A stretch of DNA of 64,000 bases. It comes from Pseudomonadota bacterium (GTDB lineage Bacteria; Pseudomonadota; Gammaproteobacteria; Xanthomonadales; Rhodanobacteraceae). Of this stretch, positions 1 through 9,276 are shown one piece after another. The position numbers and the translations under genes are program-made. The stretch covers positions 124,001 through 188,000 of the forward strand of contig JAKQJM010000088.1 of NCBI GenBank assembly GCA_029561145.1, read 5' to 3'. The notes beneath the pieces were generated by a model, which saw only the letters and a program-made list of their open reading frames with translations, made no database searches and was not told where the DNA came from. How positions within the stretch are numbered: the stretch's first letter is position 1; each line of letters begins with the position of its first letter.

Positions 1-83
1 AGTCCTGGCGGGATTCCCTCCGCACCTTACGCCGCGATACAGTCACCGACGATCGCCGAATCAACGAGGAAGCCAGACGACGC
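1..83. other. Left edge, no callable gene
   Basis: All three plus-strand frames are open or nearly so here, so this could be the tail of a gene lying outside the window, but too little is present to decide. A GAGGAAG purine run near 66-72 could be the ribosome binding site of the gene starting at 84. Confidence 0.4.
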
Positions 84-1154
84 ATGCGTATCCAACTGTT
101 TCTAGTTCCCCTGCTTGCTATGTTCGGGTGTCGAGCTGCGCTGGCAGTCCAGCAGGTGCCTGCCGCTCTGGTATTCACGCCCGAGCAAGCCATGCCCGTC
201 GAGGTCTATCGGGGCGACACGCGGACACTTCGTTTCGAGGTGCGCAACACCAGTTCGCGCACGATCTCGGTTTCCAAGGTGTTTCCACGCAAGGGCAAGG
301 GTGGCGGAACCGTGGAGCCCGGGTCCTTGGCACCGGGTGCCAAGGGTCTTGTCACGATCGAAGCGACCTTTCCCGAGGCCTTGGGCGAGGGACAGGTCAA
401 CTATCTCGTCAAAACCGACAATCCGGACAAGGAGACCGAGCTGCTTGAGGTGAATTACTTCGTCCAGTCGGCCTACGAGCCCGACCTGATGCTGCTGGAT
501 CTTGGCGATATCCACCCCGGCCAGCGCGTGCGCTCGACGCTCGAAGTGGAAACACGCCTGGCACCGGAACTTCGTTTCGACAAGGTCCTGTCAAAGCCGG
601 ATTGGTTGAACGTCGAAGTCAAACCCTCCGCTGGCGGCTCGGATCAATCGAGGATGGTTGTTGCCACAACGACGGGACAACCGCCAATTGGACTGAACAC
701 CACCGAGATCGTGCTGGAGTCCAACCTCGCCTCGGATCGCGTTTTGCATATTCCGGTGGTCGTTCGTTCGTTCAGCAAGTATGGAATCTCGCCGTTTCCA
801 TTGACCTTTGGTGGTGTGCCGGAAGGCCAGGACAAGGAGCGCACCTTGCGAGTCCGCAAATTCGATGGCGGGAAGGTCCAGATAAAGCACATCGAGACCG
901 GCAGTCCGGCGTTGCGTGTCAAGCAGGTCGAGTGCGGGAAAGCTTGTGTGGATCTCAAGCTCGACTTTGATTCGATGAAGGCGAGGGGTGGATTGCGCAT
1001 CGCACTGACGATTTCGTTTGTCGATGACGACGTTTCGTTGGCTGTGCCGATTGATGCCCTCGTGGTTCCGATTGGCGTCAAGTCGATTGAGTTGGGGGAC
1101 CTGGATACTTTGACGGTCCGTGGCAAGACGGAAATCCTGGAGCCGGGAAAATGA
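84..1154 (+). CDS. Exported Ig-like (DUF1573-type) protein
   Basis: Residues 1-21 form a signal peptide ending in an ALA cleavage site, so the product should be exported. A Cys at 16 is not in a good lipobox. The remainder is rich in beta-strand-like segments and looks like three stacked immunoglobulin-like modules (about 25-130, 135-235 and 240-330). The first carries the NTSS, PG and TDNPD pattern typical of DUF1573/ASH-like domains. Two Cys lie close together near residues 279 and 283. It overlaps the next gene by four bases (ATGA), so the two are probably translated together. No enzyme motif is visible. Function is unknown; a structural or adhesion-related envelope role is inference. Confidence 0.75.
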   Translation: MRIQLFLVPLLAMFGCRAALAVQQVPAALVFTPEQAMPVEVYRGDTRTLRFEVRNTSSRTISVSKVFPRKGKGGGTVEPGSLAPGAKGLVTIEATFPEALGEGQVNYLVKTDNPDKETELLEVNYFVQSAYEPDLMLLDLGDIHPGQRVRSTLEVETRLAPELRFDKVLSKPDWLNVEVKPSAGGSDQSRMVVATTTGQPPIGLNTTEIVLESNLASDRVLHIPVVVRSFSKYGISPFPLTFGGVPEGQDKERTLRVRKFDGGKVQIKHIETGSPALRVKQVECGKACVDLKLDFDSMKARGGLRIALTISFVDDDVSLAVPIDALVVPIGVKSIELGDLDTLTVRGKTEILEPGK

Positions 1155-1534
1155 CGAACTGGATACTGCTGGCATCCCTGCTGGTGATCGCGCCCGCCAA
1201 AGCCGAAAAGTATGGAGCGGCGCAGAGCTATTCGATTCCCTTGCTGCACTGGAGCAGCAAGCACGAGAAGGGCGTCTATGGGTACATCATCTACCGGGCT
1301 TCCCGGGCAAATGGCCCGTTCCTGCGAATCAACAAACGGGTCGTGCCTGCTGTCCGTTCGGTCAAGAGCGCCGATGCGACCGTGGCGGCCCAACCCAACC
1401 GTTACGAATTCAAGGACGAAACCGCCGATCCGGCGCAGACGTATTACTACTACGTGGACGTGATCTCGACGACGGGCCTGAAGCAAGGACTTACGCAACC
1501 GGTACGCAGGGATCCTCGACCCGTTAAGAATTGA
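1151..1534 (+). CDS. Small exported fibronectin type III-like protein
   Basis: A 127-residue product with a signal peptide ending AKA at about residue 18. The mature part is one fibronectin type III-like domain: a WSS turn, the GYIIYRA strand, an NGPF loop, and YYYYVDV near the end, the usual strand-C and strand-F signatures of FN3. It starts inside the stop of the upstream Ig-like gene (ATGA overlap), which argues for one exported complex or adhesin-like pair. No catalytic residues are recognisable. The gene is convergent with the sulfatase-fold gene. The FN3 call is fairly safe; the biological role is not known. Confidence 0.75.
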   Translation: MTNWILLASLLVIAPAKAEKYGAAQSYSIPLLHWSSKHEKGVYGYIIYRASRANGPFLRINKRVVPAVRSVKSADATVAAQPNRYEFKDETADPAQTYYYYVDVISTTGLKQGLTQPVRRDPRPVKN

Positions 1535-1544
1535 GCGCGATGAC

Positions 1545-1565
1545 GTGGCGCGGCCGAGGCGCCAC
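1545..1565. terminator. Hairpin between convergent genes
   Basis: GTGGCGC (1545-1551) pairs with GCGCCAC (1559-1565) around a 7-base loop. There is no clear T-tract on either strand, so this is a possible bidirectional termination hairpin, not a classical intrinsic terminator. Confidence 0.35.
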
Positions 1566-1572
1566 TATCCGG

Positions 1573-3693
1573 TCAGTGCTCTTGCGCAGGGATGGGGCGC
1601 AGGTCGGGGGCGAGCAGAGCTTCCAGTTCGGGCAGTGAATGGGCCTGGTTCAGCAAGGACGGCCTGGCCCGAATGGCTTCGGAGAGGCTTGCTCTCGCCG
1701 GCTCCCGGTCGCCACGAGCGATCATGATCTGCGCCAGCCGAAAGCGGGCTTCGGCATAGTTCGCGTCTGCGGGTTTCACGCGAAGCAACCACTTTTCTGC
1801 GTCTTCAGGGAGTTTCTCGTCATACAGCATCAAGCCGAGCAGGGCGGGATAGACAAATTCGTCTCCACCCACACTCGCGGCCTTCTCAAGCGTCCCGATT
1901 GCCGCCTTGCGATCACCGCGTTGGCGCTGCTGGAGCGCCATGTTCTGCAGCAGGCGCACATCGTCCGGGGCGATCTCCAGAGCCTTCACCAAGGCGTTCA
2001 TCGCCTCGTCATTGCGCCCGCTCGCACGAAGCGTCAGTGCGAGGTTGCCCCAGGCTGCGGCCCGTCGCGGTTGCAAACGCACGGTTTCCATCCACTGCTG
2101 AATGGCGGCTTCGATCTGCCCGCTCCGCGTCAAAGCGTCAGCCAGTGCATAGTGGGTTTCGACCTGGCTCGGGTCGATCTCCACGCTCTTGCGGAGTCGC
2201 GGAATGGCGTCGTCGAACCGGTTCATCTTCAGAAGCGTTATGCCCGAGCGCAGGGTTGCATAGCGATTGTTGGGGTCTGTTTGCAGAACCTGTTCAAATG
2301 CATCGAGCGCCGCCTCGTGTCGATCAGCGTGCATCAGGGACTCGGCATGACGCAGGATGTTGCGTTCCTTGAGTCGATCACGGGGGTTGGCTAGCCCCGA
2401 GGTGGGAATGTCCTGAACGGATGCGTTGCCGAGGTAGCCGAGACTTGCGAGCTCGCGCATGGTTTCCTCATCTTGTATTCGCGTTGAATCGAGCGCATCG
2501 CGAGGGGCCTTCAGCGCGTCGACAGCCAGTTGCATCCGATCGCTGCGGACCACGTCTTGATTGACGAGATCACGGGTCTCATCAGGGTCTGAGGTGAGGT
2601 GGTACAACTCGGGTGCAGGACCATCGATCACTTTCCAGCCCTTGCTGCGCAACGCTGCCAGGGGCGACCAGCCATAGGTGGTCCATGGCACGAAGGTTTC
2701 GCTGTACCCGTCCGGAATTTCCTGCGGCTCGCCGAACAGTGTGTCGGCCAGGCTGATGCCGTCGGCCTTGTCAAAGGGGGGAAGGCCGAGCAGGTCGAGG
2801 ATAGTGGGTGCGATGTCGATCAGTCGCGGTTGCGTGGTGGGCCGGGAAGGAGGCAGGTGGCTGGAACTGAAAATCAACGGAACCAGGGTGGTGGTGTCGT
2901 AAACAAACAGTCCGTGTTCCACCTCACCGTGTTCACCGAACGCTTCGCCATGGTCCCCTGAAAGCACGACAAGGGGATCTTGTCGAAGCTGTTTCAATTG
3001 TCCCAATAGTCTTCCGATCTCCTGGTCGACGTAACGGATTTCACCGAGGTATTGGGCGTACTCGTCATTGCCTTCAAATCCCTTGGGAGGCGCATAAGGA
3101 GTATGCGGATCGTACAGATGCAGCCAGACAAACCAGGGCTTGTCCGGGTTCTGTCTGATCCAGCTGATCGCCGCATCCACCGTGGCTGCGGCGGGACGGT
3201 CAAGCCAGCCTTCCTTGCCGCTGGTCAGTTGATCGTCGTAGTGGTCGAACCCGTGATCGAGACCGAACCGTTTCAACAACACGAACGCACTCACGAAGGC
3301 GGCCGTGCCATATCCTTTTTCATGCAGTCGATCCGCGAGCAGTGCGACGCCCTCCGGCAGATTCTGGCCGTTGTCGCGGACACCATGATGGGCCGGATTG
3401 CGACCGCTCATGATGCTGGCGTGCGATGGCAAGGTCAGCGGGGCGGGCGCCACTGCGTTGCTGAAGGCAACGCCGGTTTCGGCGAGCGCATCGATATTTG
3501 GGGTCGCGTTCTTGCCGGCCACCCAGCCGAGGCCATCGGGTCGCAGCGTATCGACGGTGATCAACAACACCGGGGTTCCGGCGGGAACCCGATGCTGCGC
3601 CTGTCGGTACCAGGTGCTGGCAATCCAGCCCGCGCCTGCCATGGCCAGTGCAGGCAGGAGAACGGTCCAGCCGGAATTGCTCAATGTTCTCAA
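1573..3693 (-). CDS. Membrane-anchored sulfatase-fold hydrolase with TPR tail
   Basis: A 706-residue protein: one N-terminal membrane segment (about 9-26), an alkaline-phosphatase/sulfatase-fold domain (about 40-390) and at least five TPR repeats (about 430-650). Metal-ligand motifs are visible: ITVDTLRPD (D48), SGDHGE (D247/H248) and VEHG (H260). The nucleophile position reads T87-L-P-S-H, not the C/S-x-P-x-R motif that is converted to formylglycine in true sulfatases. A Thr nucleophile is known in related phosphohydrolases and phosphotransferases, so sulfate-ester hydrolysis is doubtful. The start is TTG with a strong GAGGA site upstream; no in-frame ATG precedes residue 18. The TPRs may dock a partner. 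The substrate is unknown. Confidence 0.85.
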   Translation of the reverse strand: MRTLSNSGWTVLLPALAMAGAGWIASTWYRQAQHRVPAGTPVLLITVDTLRPDGLGWVAGKNATPNIDALAETGVAFSNAVAPAPLTLPSHASIMSGRNPAHHGVRDNGQNLPEGVALLADRLHEKGYGTAAFVSAFVLLKRFGLDHGFDHYDDQLTSGKEGWLDRPAAATVDAAISWIRQNPDKPWFVWLHLYDPHTPYAPPKGFEGNDEYAQYLGEIRYVDQEIGRLLGQLKQLRQDPLVVLSGDHGEAFGEHGEVEHGLFVYDTTTLVPLIFSSSHLPPSRPTTQPRLIDIAPTILDLLGLPPFDKADGISLADTLFGEPQEIPDGYSETFVPWTTYGWSPLAALRSKGWKVIDGPAPELYHLTSDPDETRDLVNQDVVRSDRMQLAVDALKAPRDALDSTRIQDEETMRELASLGYLGNASVQDIPTSGLANPRDRLKERNILRHAESLMHADRHEAALDAFEQVLQTDPNNRYATLRSGITLLKMNRFDDAIPRLRKSVEIDPSQVETHYALADALTRSGQIEAAIQQWMETVRLQPRRAAAWGNLALTLRASGRNDEAMNALVKALEIAPDDVRLLQNMALQQRQRGDRKAAIGTLEKAASVGGDEFVYPALLGLMLYDEKLPEDAEKWLLRVKPADANYAEARFRLAQIMIARGDREPARASLSEAIRARPSLLNQAHSLPELEALLAPDLRPIPAQEH

Positions 3694-3699
3694 GCCAAT

Positions 3700-3705
3700 T
3701 TCCTC
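3700..3705 (-). promoter_or_regulatory. Shine-Dalgarno site deciding a TTG start
   Basis: GAGGAA on the minus strand lies six bases before the TTG at 3693-3691. It supports this rare start for the sulfatase-fold gene over an internal ATG 17 codons later, which would cut the membrane anchor. Confidence 0.55.
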
Positions 3706-3887
3706 ATGGGGTTTCTGAAACGTTCGCGCCTTTGTGGTGCCAGACTATCGCACGCCGGGTGGCTCCTGTTTCGCGCAGGGAGCAGGAAGCCGGGCAGCCG
3801 TGGATGACTGCTGCCTGCATGTCAGTGCCGGGTTGCCGGAACGGTTTTGCCCGCGTATTGGCAAAGTGATGCAAATGCTTGCAGGGC

Positions 3888-3915
3888 TTTCATTTTTCTG
3901 CAAATCCGCTAAAAT
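3888..3915 (+). promoter_or_regulatory. Candidate promoter of the rpsP operon
   Basis: TAAAAT at 3910-3915 is a good -10 box. A weak TTTCAT -35 candidate lies 16 bases upstream. The -10 is followed at once by GCGCGG, a G+C-rich discriminator of the kind found at stringently controlled ribosomal promoters. The position, 75 bases before rpsP, fits. Inference only. Confidence 0.45.
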
Positions 3916-3990
3916 GCGCGGCTCACTTGGCCCGACCCGGTTGTTTCCCGGCGTGCGCGCCGGAAATTCCAGCAATATCAGAGAGATATC

Positions 3991-4251
3991 ATGGTCAAGA
4001 TTCGCCTTTCACGTGGCGGCGCGAAGAAGCGCCCGTTCTATCACATCGTTGTTGCCGACCAGCGCGATGCGCGCGACGGCCGCAACATCGAGCGCGTCGG
4101 TTTCTACAATCCGATCGCTGCCGGGCAGGACGTCAAGCTTCAGCTCGACACCGAGCGCGTCAAGCATTGGCTGGAAAAGGGCGCCCAGCTCACCGAGAAG
4201 GTCAAGGCGCTCTACAAGGCGGCAGCGAAGCAGGCAGCACAAGCGGCGTGA
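3991..4251 (+). CDS. rpsP: 30S ribosomal protein S16
   Basis: An 86-residue basic protein with the S16 opening [20 protein letters not shown] and the conserved [15 protein letters not shown] block. Length is close to the usual 80-90. S16 binds 16S rRNA early in 30S assembly. It is first in the conserved order rpsP-rimM-trmD-rplS. Its TGA stop overlaps the GTG start of rimM, implying translational coupling. The C-terminal tail is rich in Ala, Lys and Gln, as in relatives. Confidence 0.98.
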   Translation: MVKIRLSRGGAKKRPFYHIVVADQRDARDGRNIERVGFYNPIAAGQDVKLQLDTERVKHWLEKGAQLTEKVKALYKAAAKQAAQAA

Positions 4252-4763
4252 TCGCAGCGGGTGACCGGTTGATCCTGGTTGGCAGGATCGTCGGGCTTCA
4301 CGGCGTGGCGGGCGAGGTCAAACTCGAGTCCTACACCGAACCCCGCTCGCAGATCTTCAGGTATCAGCCGTGGTTGTTGAGTTCGGCAACCGGCGATCGC
4401 GAAATCAGCGGTTGCCGGGGCAGGGAGCAAGGCAAGGGAATGGTCGCAACCCTGCCTGATGTTGTCGACCGGGATCGCGCAGCGAGTCTGGTCGGATGCG
4501 AGATCAAGGTCAGGCGATCGGCTCTGCCCGAACCGAGACCGGATGAGTACTACTGGACCGACCTCGAAGGACTTGAGGTCATCACGATCGATGGTGTTGC
4601 GCTCGGGCGGATATCCCACCTGCTCGCAACGGGCGCCAACGATGTGATGGTGGTGCGGGATGGCGAGCGTGAGCGGTTGTTGCCCTTCGTGCTCGAAGAC
4701 TATGTGAAGACTGTGGATTTCGAGGCTGGCCGGGTAACGGTCGACTGGGATCCGGAGTTCTAG
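4248..4763 (+). CDS. rimM: Ribosome maturation factor RimM
   Basis: A 171-residue protein with an N-terminal RimM barrel ([19 protein letters not shown]) and a C-terminal PRC-barrel beginning at [11 protein letters not shown] and ending in [11 protein letters not shown]. RimM binds S19 and helps mature the 30S head. I chose the GTG at 4248, which overlaps the rpsP stop in a GTGA junction and gives normal family length. The frame stays open further upstream, but that would run antisense-like through rpsP. Gene order supports the call strongly. Confidence 0.95.
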   Translation: MIAAGDRLILVGRIVGLHGVAGEVKLESYTEPRSQIFRYQPWLLSSATGDREISGCRGREQGKGMVATLPDVVDRDRAASLVGCEIKVRRSALPEPRPDEYYWTDLEGLEVITIDGVALGRISHLLATGANDVMVVRDGERERLLPFVLEDYVKTVDFEAGRVTVDWDPEF

Positions 4764-4789
4764 GAATCGGATTGGGCGGACACCGCGCG

Positions 4790-5539
4790 ATGCGCATCGA
4801 CGTCATCACGCTGTTTCCCGAGTTCATCGAATCCTGTGCTGGGATCGGGGTGGTTGGCAGGGCGCAGGAGCGCGGATTGCTTGAGGTTGTGACTTGCAAT
4901 CCACGCGATTTCGCGACCGACAACCACCGTACCGTCGACGGCCGTCCATTCGGTGGAGGCCCGGGAATGTTGATGACGATTGCGCCGTTGCGCGATGCGC
5001 TCGACAGGGTCCGCCAGGCGTCGACGGAACCGGCAAGAGTGATTTACCTGAGTCCGCAGGGAGCGCGGCTCACGCAGGAAAAAGTCGTCGAGCTGGCGCG
5101 CATGGATCGAGTGATCCTCTTGTGCGGTCGCTATGAAGGTGTTGACGAACGCGTACTCGAGAACCTGGTCGACGAGGAACTTTCCATCGGCGACTATGTG
5201 CTTTCCGGTGGCGAGTTGGCAGCAGCCATCGTGATCGACGCGATTGGAAGGTTGCAGGATGGCGCGTTGAATGATGCGCAGTCCGCCGAACAGGATTCCT
5301 TTGCCGGAGGACTGCTCGATTGTCCGCACTACACGCGACCGGTCAGCGACGATCTCGGTGAAGTGCCTGAAGTTTTGCTGTCGGGTGATCACGCGATGAT
5401 CCGGCGCTGGCGACGCAAGCAGGCTCTTGGAAGAACCTGGCTGCGACGTCCGGATTTGCTCACGCGTGTGGAACTCGATGCTGAGTCCCGTACGCTGCTT
5501 GATGAATTCCGCCGGGATTATCGGGCGGCCGAGAACTAG
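4790..5539 (+). CDS. trmD: tRNA (guanine37-N1)-methyltransferase
   Basis: A 249-residue SPOUT-class enzyme that methylates G37 of tRNAs to prevent +1 frameshifting. Trefoil-knot SAM-binding motifs are clear: SPQG (88-91), [10 protein letters not shown] (112-121) and [10 protein letters not shown] (133-142). GGGPGM lies at 55-60 near the N-terminus. The ATG at 4790 begins the conserved [11 protein letters not shown]; a TTG 18 bases earlier is less likely. It sits between rimM and rplS as usual. Confidence 0.97.
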   Translation: MRIDVITLFPEFIESCAGIGVVGRAQERGLLEVVTCNPRDFATDNHRTVDGRPFGGGPGMLMTIAPLRDALDRVRQASTEPARVIYLSPQGARLTQEKVVELARMDRVILLCGRYEGVDERVLENLVDEELSIGDYVLSGGELAAAIVIDAIGRLQDGALNDAQSAEQDSFAGGLLDCPHYTRPVSDDLGEVPEVLLSGDHAMIRRWRRKQALGRTWLRRPDLLTRVELDAESRTLLDEFRRDYRAAEN

Positions 5540-5593
5540 CGGGGCGGCTGGAGCCGAACCTGCATGATGAATCCAACGATACTGGTGAATGCC

Positions 5594-5959
5594 ATGAACC
5601 TCCTCCAACAATTCGAAGCAGAACAGATTACCCGCTCCCTGCCGAAGTTCAGCCCCGGCGATACCGTCGTGGTCAACGTCAAGGTCAAGGAAGGCAACCG
5701 CGAGCGCGTGCAGGCCTATGAAGGCGTGGTCATCGCGAAAAAGAACGCCGGCCTGAGTTCCGCCTTCACCGTGCGCAAGATGTCTCACGGTACCGGCGTC
5801 GAGCGCGTTTTCCAGGCGCACAGCCAGATCATCGAGTCGGTTGTCGTCAAGCGTCGTGGTTCCGTGCGCGGCGCGAAGCTGTACTACCTGCGTGGCCTGC
5901 AGGGCAAGAAGGCTCGCATCAAGGAAGATCTCGGCACGCCGATCGCCGCCCAGGATTGA
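5594..5959 (+). CDS. rplS: 50S ribosomal protein L19
   Basis: A 121-residue protein beginning [11 protein letters not shown], with the L19 core [26 protein letters not shown]-like [12 protein letters not shown], and the C-terminal [11 protein letters not shown] block. L19 sits at the 30S-50S interface. Starts ten codons upstream are possible, but this ATG matches the family N-terminus. It is last in the rpsP operon and is followed by a strong terminator. Confidence 0.97.
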   Translation: MNLLQQFEAEQITRSLPKFSPGDTVVVNVKVKEGNRERVQAYEGVVIAKKNAGLSSAFTVRKMSHGTGVERVFQAHSQIIESVVVKRRGSVRGAKLYYLRGLQGKKARIKEDLGTPIAAQD

Positions 5960-6021
5960 ACCCGCGGCAGTTCAGGATGCAAGTCTTGGAGCATTGAGTC
6001 GCGTCTGTGCTCCTCGTCGCG

Positions 6022-6053
6022 ATACGGCCGCCGCAAGGCGGCCGTATTGTTTT
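6022..6053 (+). terminator. Rho-independent terminator of the rpsP operon
   Basis: A perfect 11-bp stem (ATACGGCCGCC at 6022-6032 with its complement at 6037-6047), a GCAA tetraloop and then TGTTTT. It lies 62 bases after rplS. Confidence 0.9.
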
Positions 6054-6149
6054 GGCGCAACGGGGCTTTGGCGGCTCATCAGCGGTTGAAAAGCGCTGCG
6101 ATGATCCCCACCAGCAGGGCAGCTCAGACTTTTCCCGAGGCCCTCGCCG

Positions 6150-8024
6150 ATGACTGCCACCACCGCTGAAACCCGCAAGTTCGAAGCCGAAGTTGCACAG
6201 GTGCTTCACCTTGTCACCCATTCGCTCTATTCGCACAAGGAAATCTTCCTGCGCGAACTCGTTTCGAATGCCTCCGATGCCTGCGACAAGCTGCGTTTCG
6301 AATCGATCGCGCATCCCGAGTGGGTGGCGAATGATCCAGAACTGCGCATCGACATCTCGATCGATAAAGACGCACGCACGCTGAGCGTCCACGACAACGG
6401 CATCGGCATGAGTCGCGCGGAGCTGGTTGCGAATCTCGGCACGATCGCGAGCTCTGGAACGCGTCGTTACCTGGAATCCCTGACCGCCGAGAACAAGGCC
6501 GATAGCCGCCTGATTGGCCAGTTCGGTGTCGGTTTTTATTCTGCGTTCGTCGTCGCCGACAAGGTCACTGTTGTCAGTCGTCGGGCCGGCAGCGAGGCGT
6601 CGGAGAGCGTGCGCTGGGAAAGTGACGGAAAGGGCGAGTACACGCTCGAAACTGTCAACGTCGACCGGCAGGGCACGACGGTCACGCTGCACCTGAAGGA
6701 AGACGAAAGCGAGTTCCTCGAATCCTGGAAGATCCGTAGCCTGGTTTCGCGCTACTCGGACCATATCGGCTTCCCGATCCGCATGCCGAAGGAAGTGGAT
6801 GGCAAGCCTGATGACGAATGGGAGGCTGTCAACTCGGCGTCCGCCTTGTGGACGCGTTCGAAGAACGAGCTCAAGGACGAGGAATACCAGAATTTCTACA
6901 AGTCGCTCAGCCACGACTTCAACGATGCGCTGAGCTGGACTCACAATCGCGTCGAAGGCAACCAGAACTTCACCTCGCTGCTGTACGTTCCGGCCAAGGC
7001 GCCCTTCGATTTCATGAATGGTCGCGAGGAGCGCAAGGGGCTCAAGCTCTATATCCGCCGTGTCTTCATCATGGATGCGAGCGAACAGTTGTTGCCGGCG
7101 TATCTGCGTTTCGTGCGTGGAGTCGTCGATTCCGATGACTTGCCGCTCAATGTCAGTCGCGAAATCCTGCAGCAGAACCGCCAGGTCGAACGGATCAAGG
7201 GAGCCTGCACCAAGCGCGTGCTCGATCTGCTCGACAAGCTCGCCAAGGACGAGGCCGACAAGTACACGACGTTCTGGAGCGCGTTTGGCGGTGTCCTCAA
7301 GGAAGGTATTGCCGAGGATGCAAGCAACCGCGAGCGCATCGCCAAGCTCCTGCGCTTCGCCTCGACGCATTCCGAAGGCGCGGCACCGACCGTGGCGCTC
7401 GATGACTACATCGGCCGCATGCAGGCCGGGCAGGAAATCATCTGGTACATCACGGCCGATTCCCATGCGGCAGCCAAGGGCAGCCCGCAGCTGGAGTCAC
7501 TGCGGGCCAAGGGCGTTGAAGTCCTTCTGATGTCGGATCGCATCGATGAATGGATGGCGGGCTACCTGACCGAATACGCGGGCAAGAAACTGCGCCATAT
7601 CGGCAAGGGCGAGATCGAACTGGATTCGGCGGATGCGGAAGCACACAAGGCCAGCGAGGAAGCGGCTTCCGGTGTCGTCGCCAAACTCAAGGAATTGCTC
7701 GGTGCACGGGTCAGTGATGTGAAGGTCAGCCGTCGCCTTACCGAATCGCCGTCGTGCGTGGTGCTCGACGAATACGACATGGCCTTGCACCTGCGTCGCG
7801 TGCTCAAGCAATCTGGCCACGAGATGCCCGATTCGGCACCAGTGCTCGAGATCAATCCGGCGCACGCCCTGGTCAAGCGTCTGGAGACCGAGACCGACGA
7901 TGCCCGATCCAACGATCTCGCCCTGTTGCTGCTCGAACAGGCCCAGGTTGCAGAAGGGGCGCAGCTCGATGACCCGGCAGCGTTTGTGCAGCGTGTGAAC
8001 CGCGTCATTCTCGGAATGGATTGA
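6150..8024 (+). CDS. htpG: Molecular chaperone HtpG (Hsp90)
   Basis: A 624-residue protein, the same length as the E. coli family member. The GHKL ATPase motifs are all present: NASDA (40-44), DNGIGM (82-87) and GQFGVGFYS (123-131). The middle domain carries the conserved VDSDDLPLNVSREILQ block, with dimerisation sequence at the C-terminus (DEYDMALHLRRVLK, NPAHALVKRL). Hsp90 dimers remodel client proteins in the cytosol. It stands alone between two intrinsic terminators; I cannot pick out a heat-shock promoter with confidence. Confidence 0.98.
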   Translation: MTATTAETRKFEAEVAQVLHLVTHSLYSHKEIFLRELVSNASDACDKLRFESIAHPEWVANDPELRIDISIDKDARTLSVHDNGIGMSRAELVANLGTIASSGTRRYLESLTAENKADSRLIGQFGVGFYSAFVVADKVTVVSRRAGSEASESVRWESDGKGEYTLETVNVDRQGTTVTLHLKEDESEFLESWKIRSLVSRYSDHIGFPIRMPKEVDGKPDDEWEAVNSASALWTRSKNELKDEEYQNFYKSLSHDFNDALSWTHNRVEGNQNFTSLLYVPAKAPFDFMNGREERKGLKLYIRRVFIMDASEQLLPAYLRFVRGVVDSDDLPLNVSREILQQNRQVERIKGACTKRVLDLLDKLAKDEADKYTTFWSAFGGVLKEGIAEDASNRERIAKLLRFASTHSEGAAPTVALDDYIGRMQAGQEIIWYITADSHAAAKGSPQLESLRAKGVEVLLMSDRIDEWMAGYLTEYAGKKLRHIGKGEIELDSADAEAHKASEEAASGVVAKLKELLGARVSDVKVSRRLTESPSCVVLDEYDMALHLRRVLKQSGHEMPDSAPVLEINPAHALVKRLETETDDARSNDLALLLLEQAQVAEGAQLDDPAAFVQRVNRVILGMD

Positions 8025-8074
8025 GGTCAGGCGAGCAACCGCTGCCGGGGCCTCCGATCTGGGTTATTGTGTGC

Positions 8075-8108
8075 AACGGCGCGTGTCCATCACGCGCCGT
8101 TTGTCTTT
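8075..8108 (+). terminator. Terminator after htpG
   Basis: An 11-bp perfect stem, AACGGCGCGTG (8075-8085) with CACGCGCCGTT (8091-8101), a 5-base loop and a T-rich TGTCTTT tail. It ends 19 bases before the next start. Confidence 0.8.
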
Positions 8109-8126
8109 GTTGACCGACAGGTTGCG

Positions 8127-9275
8127 ATGAAGATTGAAACCAAATTGCCGAAGGTCGGAACGTCGATCTTCACCGTCATGAGCCAATTGGCGGCGAGCCA
8201 CGACGCGGTCAATCTCGGCCAGGGGTTCCCTGATTTCGACGGTCCGCAAGCGCTGCGTGATGCACTCGCCACGGCGATGAATTCGGGCAGGAACCAATAC
8301 GCACCCTCTGCCGGCTGGCCGGCCTTGCGCCAGCAGATCGCGCGCAAATCCGAGGCGCTCTACAACTGCCGTGTCGATGCCGAATCGGAGGTCACGGTGA
8401 CTTCGGGTGCCACCGAGGCCCTGTTCGCGGCCATCGCCGCAGTCGTGCGGCTGGGTGACGAGGTCATTGTGCTCGACCCGTGCTACGACAGTTACGAACC
8501 CGCGATCGAGCTCAACGGTGGTGTCGCCGTGCACGTACCGCTTGACGCGCGCGACTTCTCGGTCGACTGGCAACGGGTACGCGATGCAATCACGGCGCGG
8601 ACACGCATGATCATCGTCAATTCGCCGCACAACCCCTCGGGTGCCGTGTTTGCGGGATCCGACCTCGACACCCTGGCTGAAATCACGCGCGCTACCGATA
8701 TCGTTGTCCTTTCCGACGAGGTCTACGAGCACATCGTCTTCGATGGCAAGCTGCATCAGAGCGTGTTGCGCCATGCGGAACTGGCCGCGCGCAGTTTCGT
8801 TGTCAGTTCGTTTGGAAAGACCTATCACTGCACGGGCTGGAAGGTCGGCTACTGTGTGGCGCCGCGTGAACTGAGTAGCGAGTTCCGCAAGGTTCACCAG
8901 TACCTGACTTTCTGCACCTTCACCCCTGCGCAGGTCGCGCTGGCGGAAGTTCTCGATAAAATGCCGGACCACTACCTGCAGTTGCCGGCGTTCTACCAGG
9001 CACGTCGCGAATACTTCCGCGATCTGCTTGCGGGAACGCGGTTTCGCCTGCTGCCGGTTGCCGGTGCCTATTTCCAGCTTGTCGATTATTCGGCGATCAG
9101 CGACAAGGACGACTTCAGCTTCTGCGAATGGCTGGTCGCCAACGCCGGGGTGGCGGCGATTCCGATTTCGGCGTTCTATGAATCGCCACCTCCGGAAATG
9201 CGCCTGATCCGGTTCTGCTTCGCCAAGTCCGACCAGATCCTTAGTGCCGCCGCCCAGCGCCTCCGCACGCTCTGA
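8127..9275 (+). CDS. ybdL: Methionine/aromatic aminotransferase, YbdL-like
   Basis: A 382-residue fold-type I PLP aminotransferase. Seen: VNLGQGFPDF (28-37), SPHNPSG (166-172), SDEVYEH (196-202) and the PLP lysine in SSFGKTYH (K231). GQGFPDF is typical of the kynurenine/methionine aminotransferase group that includes YbdL. It is followed one base later by an omega-amidase. In methionine salvage the transaminase makes the keto acid (often using glutamine) and the amidase clears the resulting ketoglutaramate, so pairing is expected. Exact substrate preference is inferred. Confidence 0.85.
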   Translation: MKIETKLPKVGTSIFTVMSQLAASHDAVNLGQGFPDFDGPQALRDALATAMNSGRNQYAPSAGWPALRQQIARKSEALYNCRVDAESEVTVTSGATEALFAAIAAVVRLGDEVIVLDPCYDSYEPAIELNGGVAVHVPLDARDFSVDWQRVRDAITARTRMIIVNSPHNPSGAVFAGSDLDTLAEITRATDIVVLSDEVYEHIVFDGKLHQSVLRHAELAARSFVVSSFGKTYHCTGWKVGYCVAPRELSSEFRKVHQYLTFCTFTPAQVALAEVLDKMPDHYLQLPAFYQARREYFRDLLAGTRFRLLPVAGAYFQLVDYSAISDKDDFSFCEWLVANAGVAAIPISAFYESPPPEMRLIRFCFAKSDQILSAAAQRLRTL

Positions 9276-9276
9276 C

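Noticed and set aside
5919-7466. A 515-codon open frame antisense to htpG
   Set aside because: htpG is unmistakable on the plus strand; the antisense frame has no domain or ribosome site.
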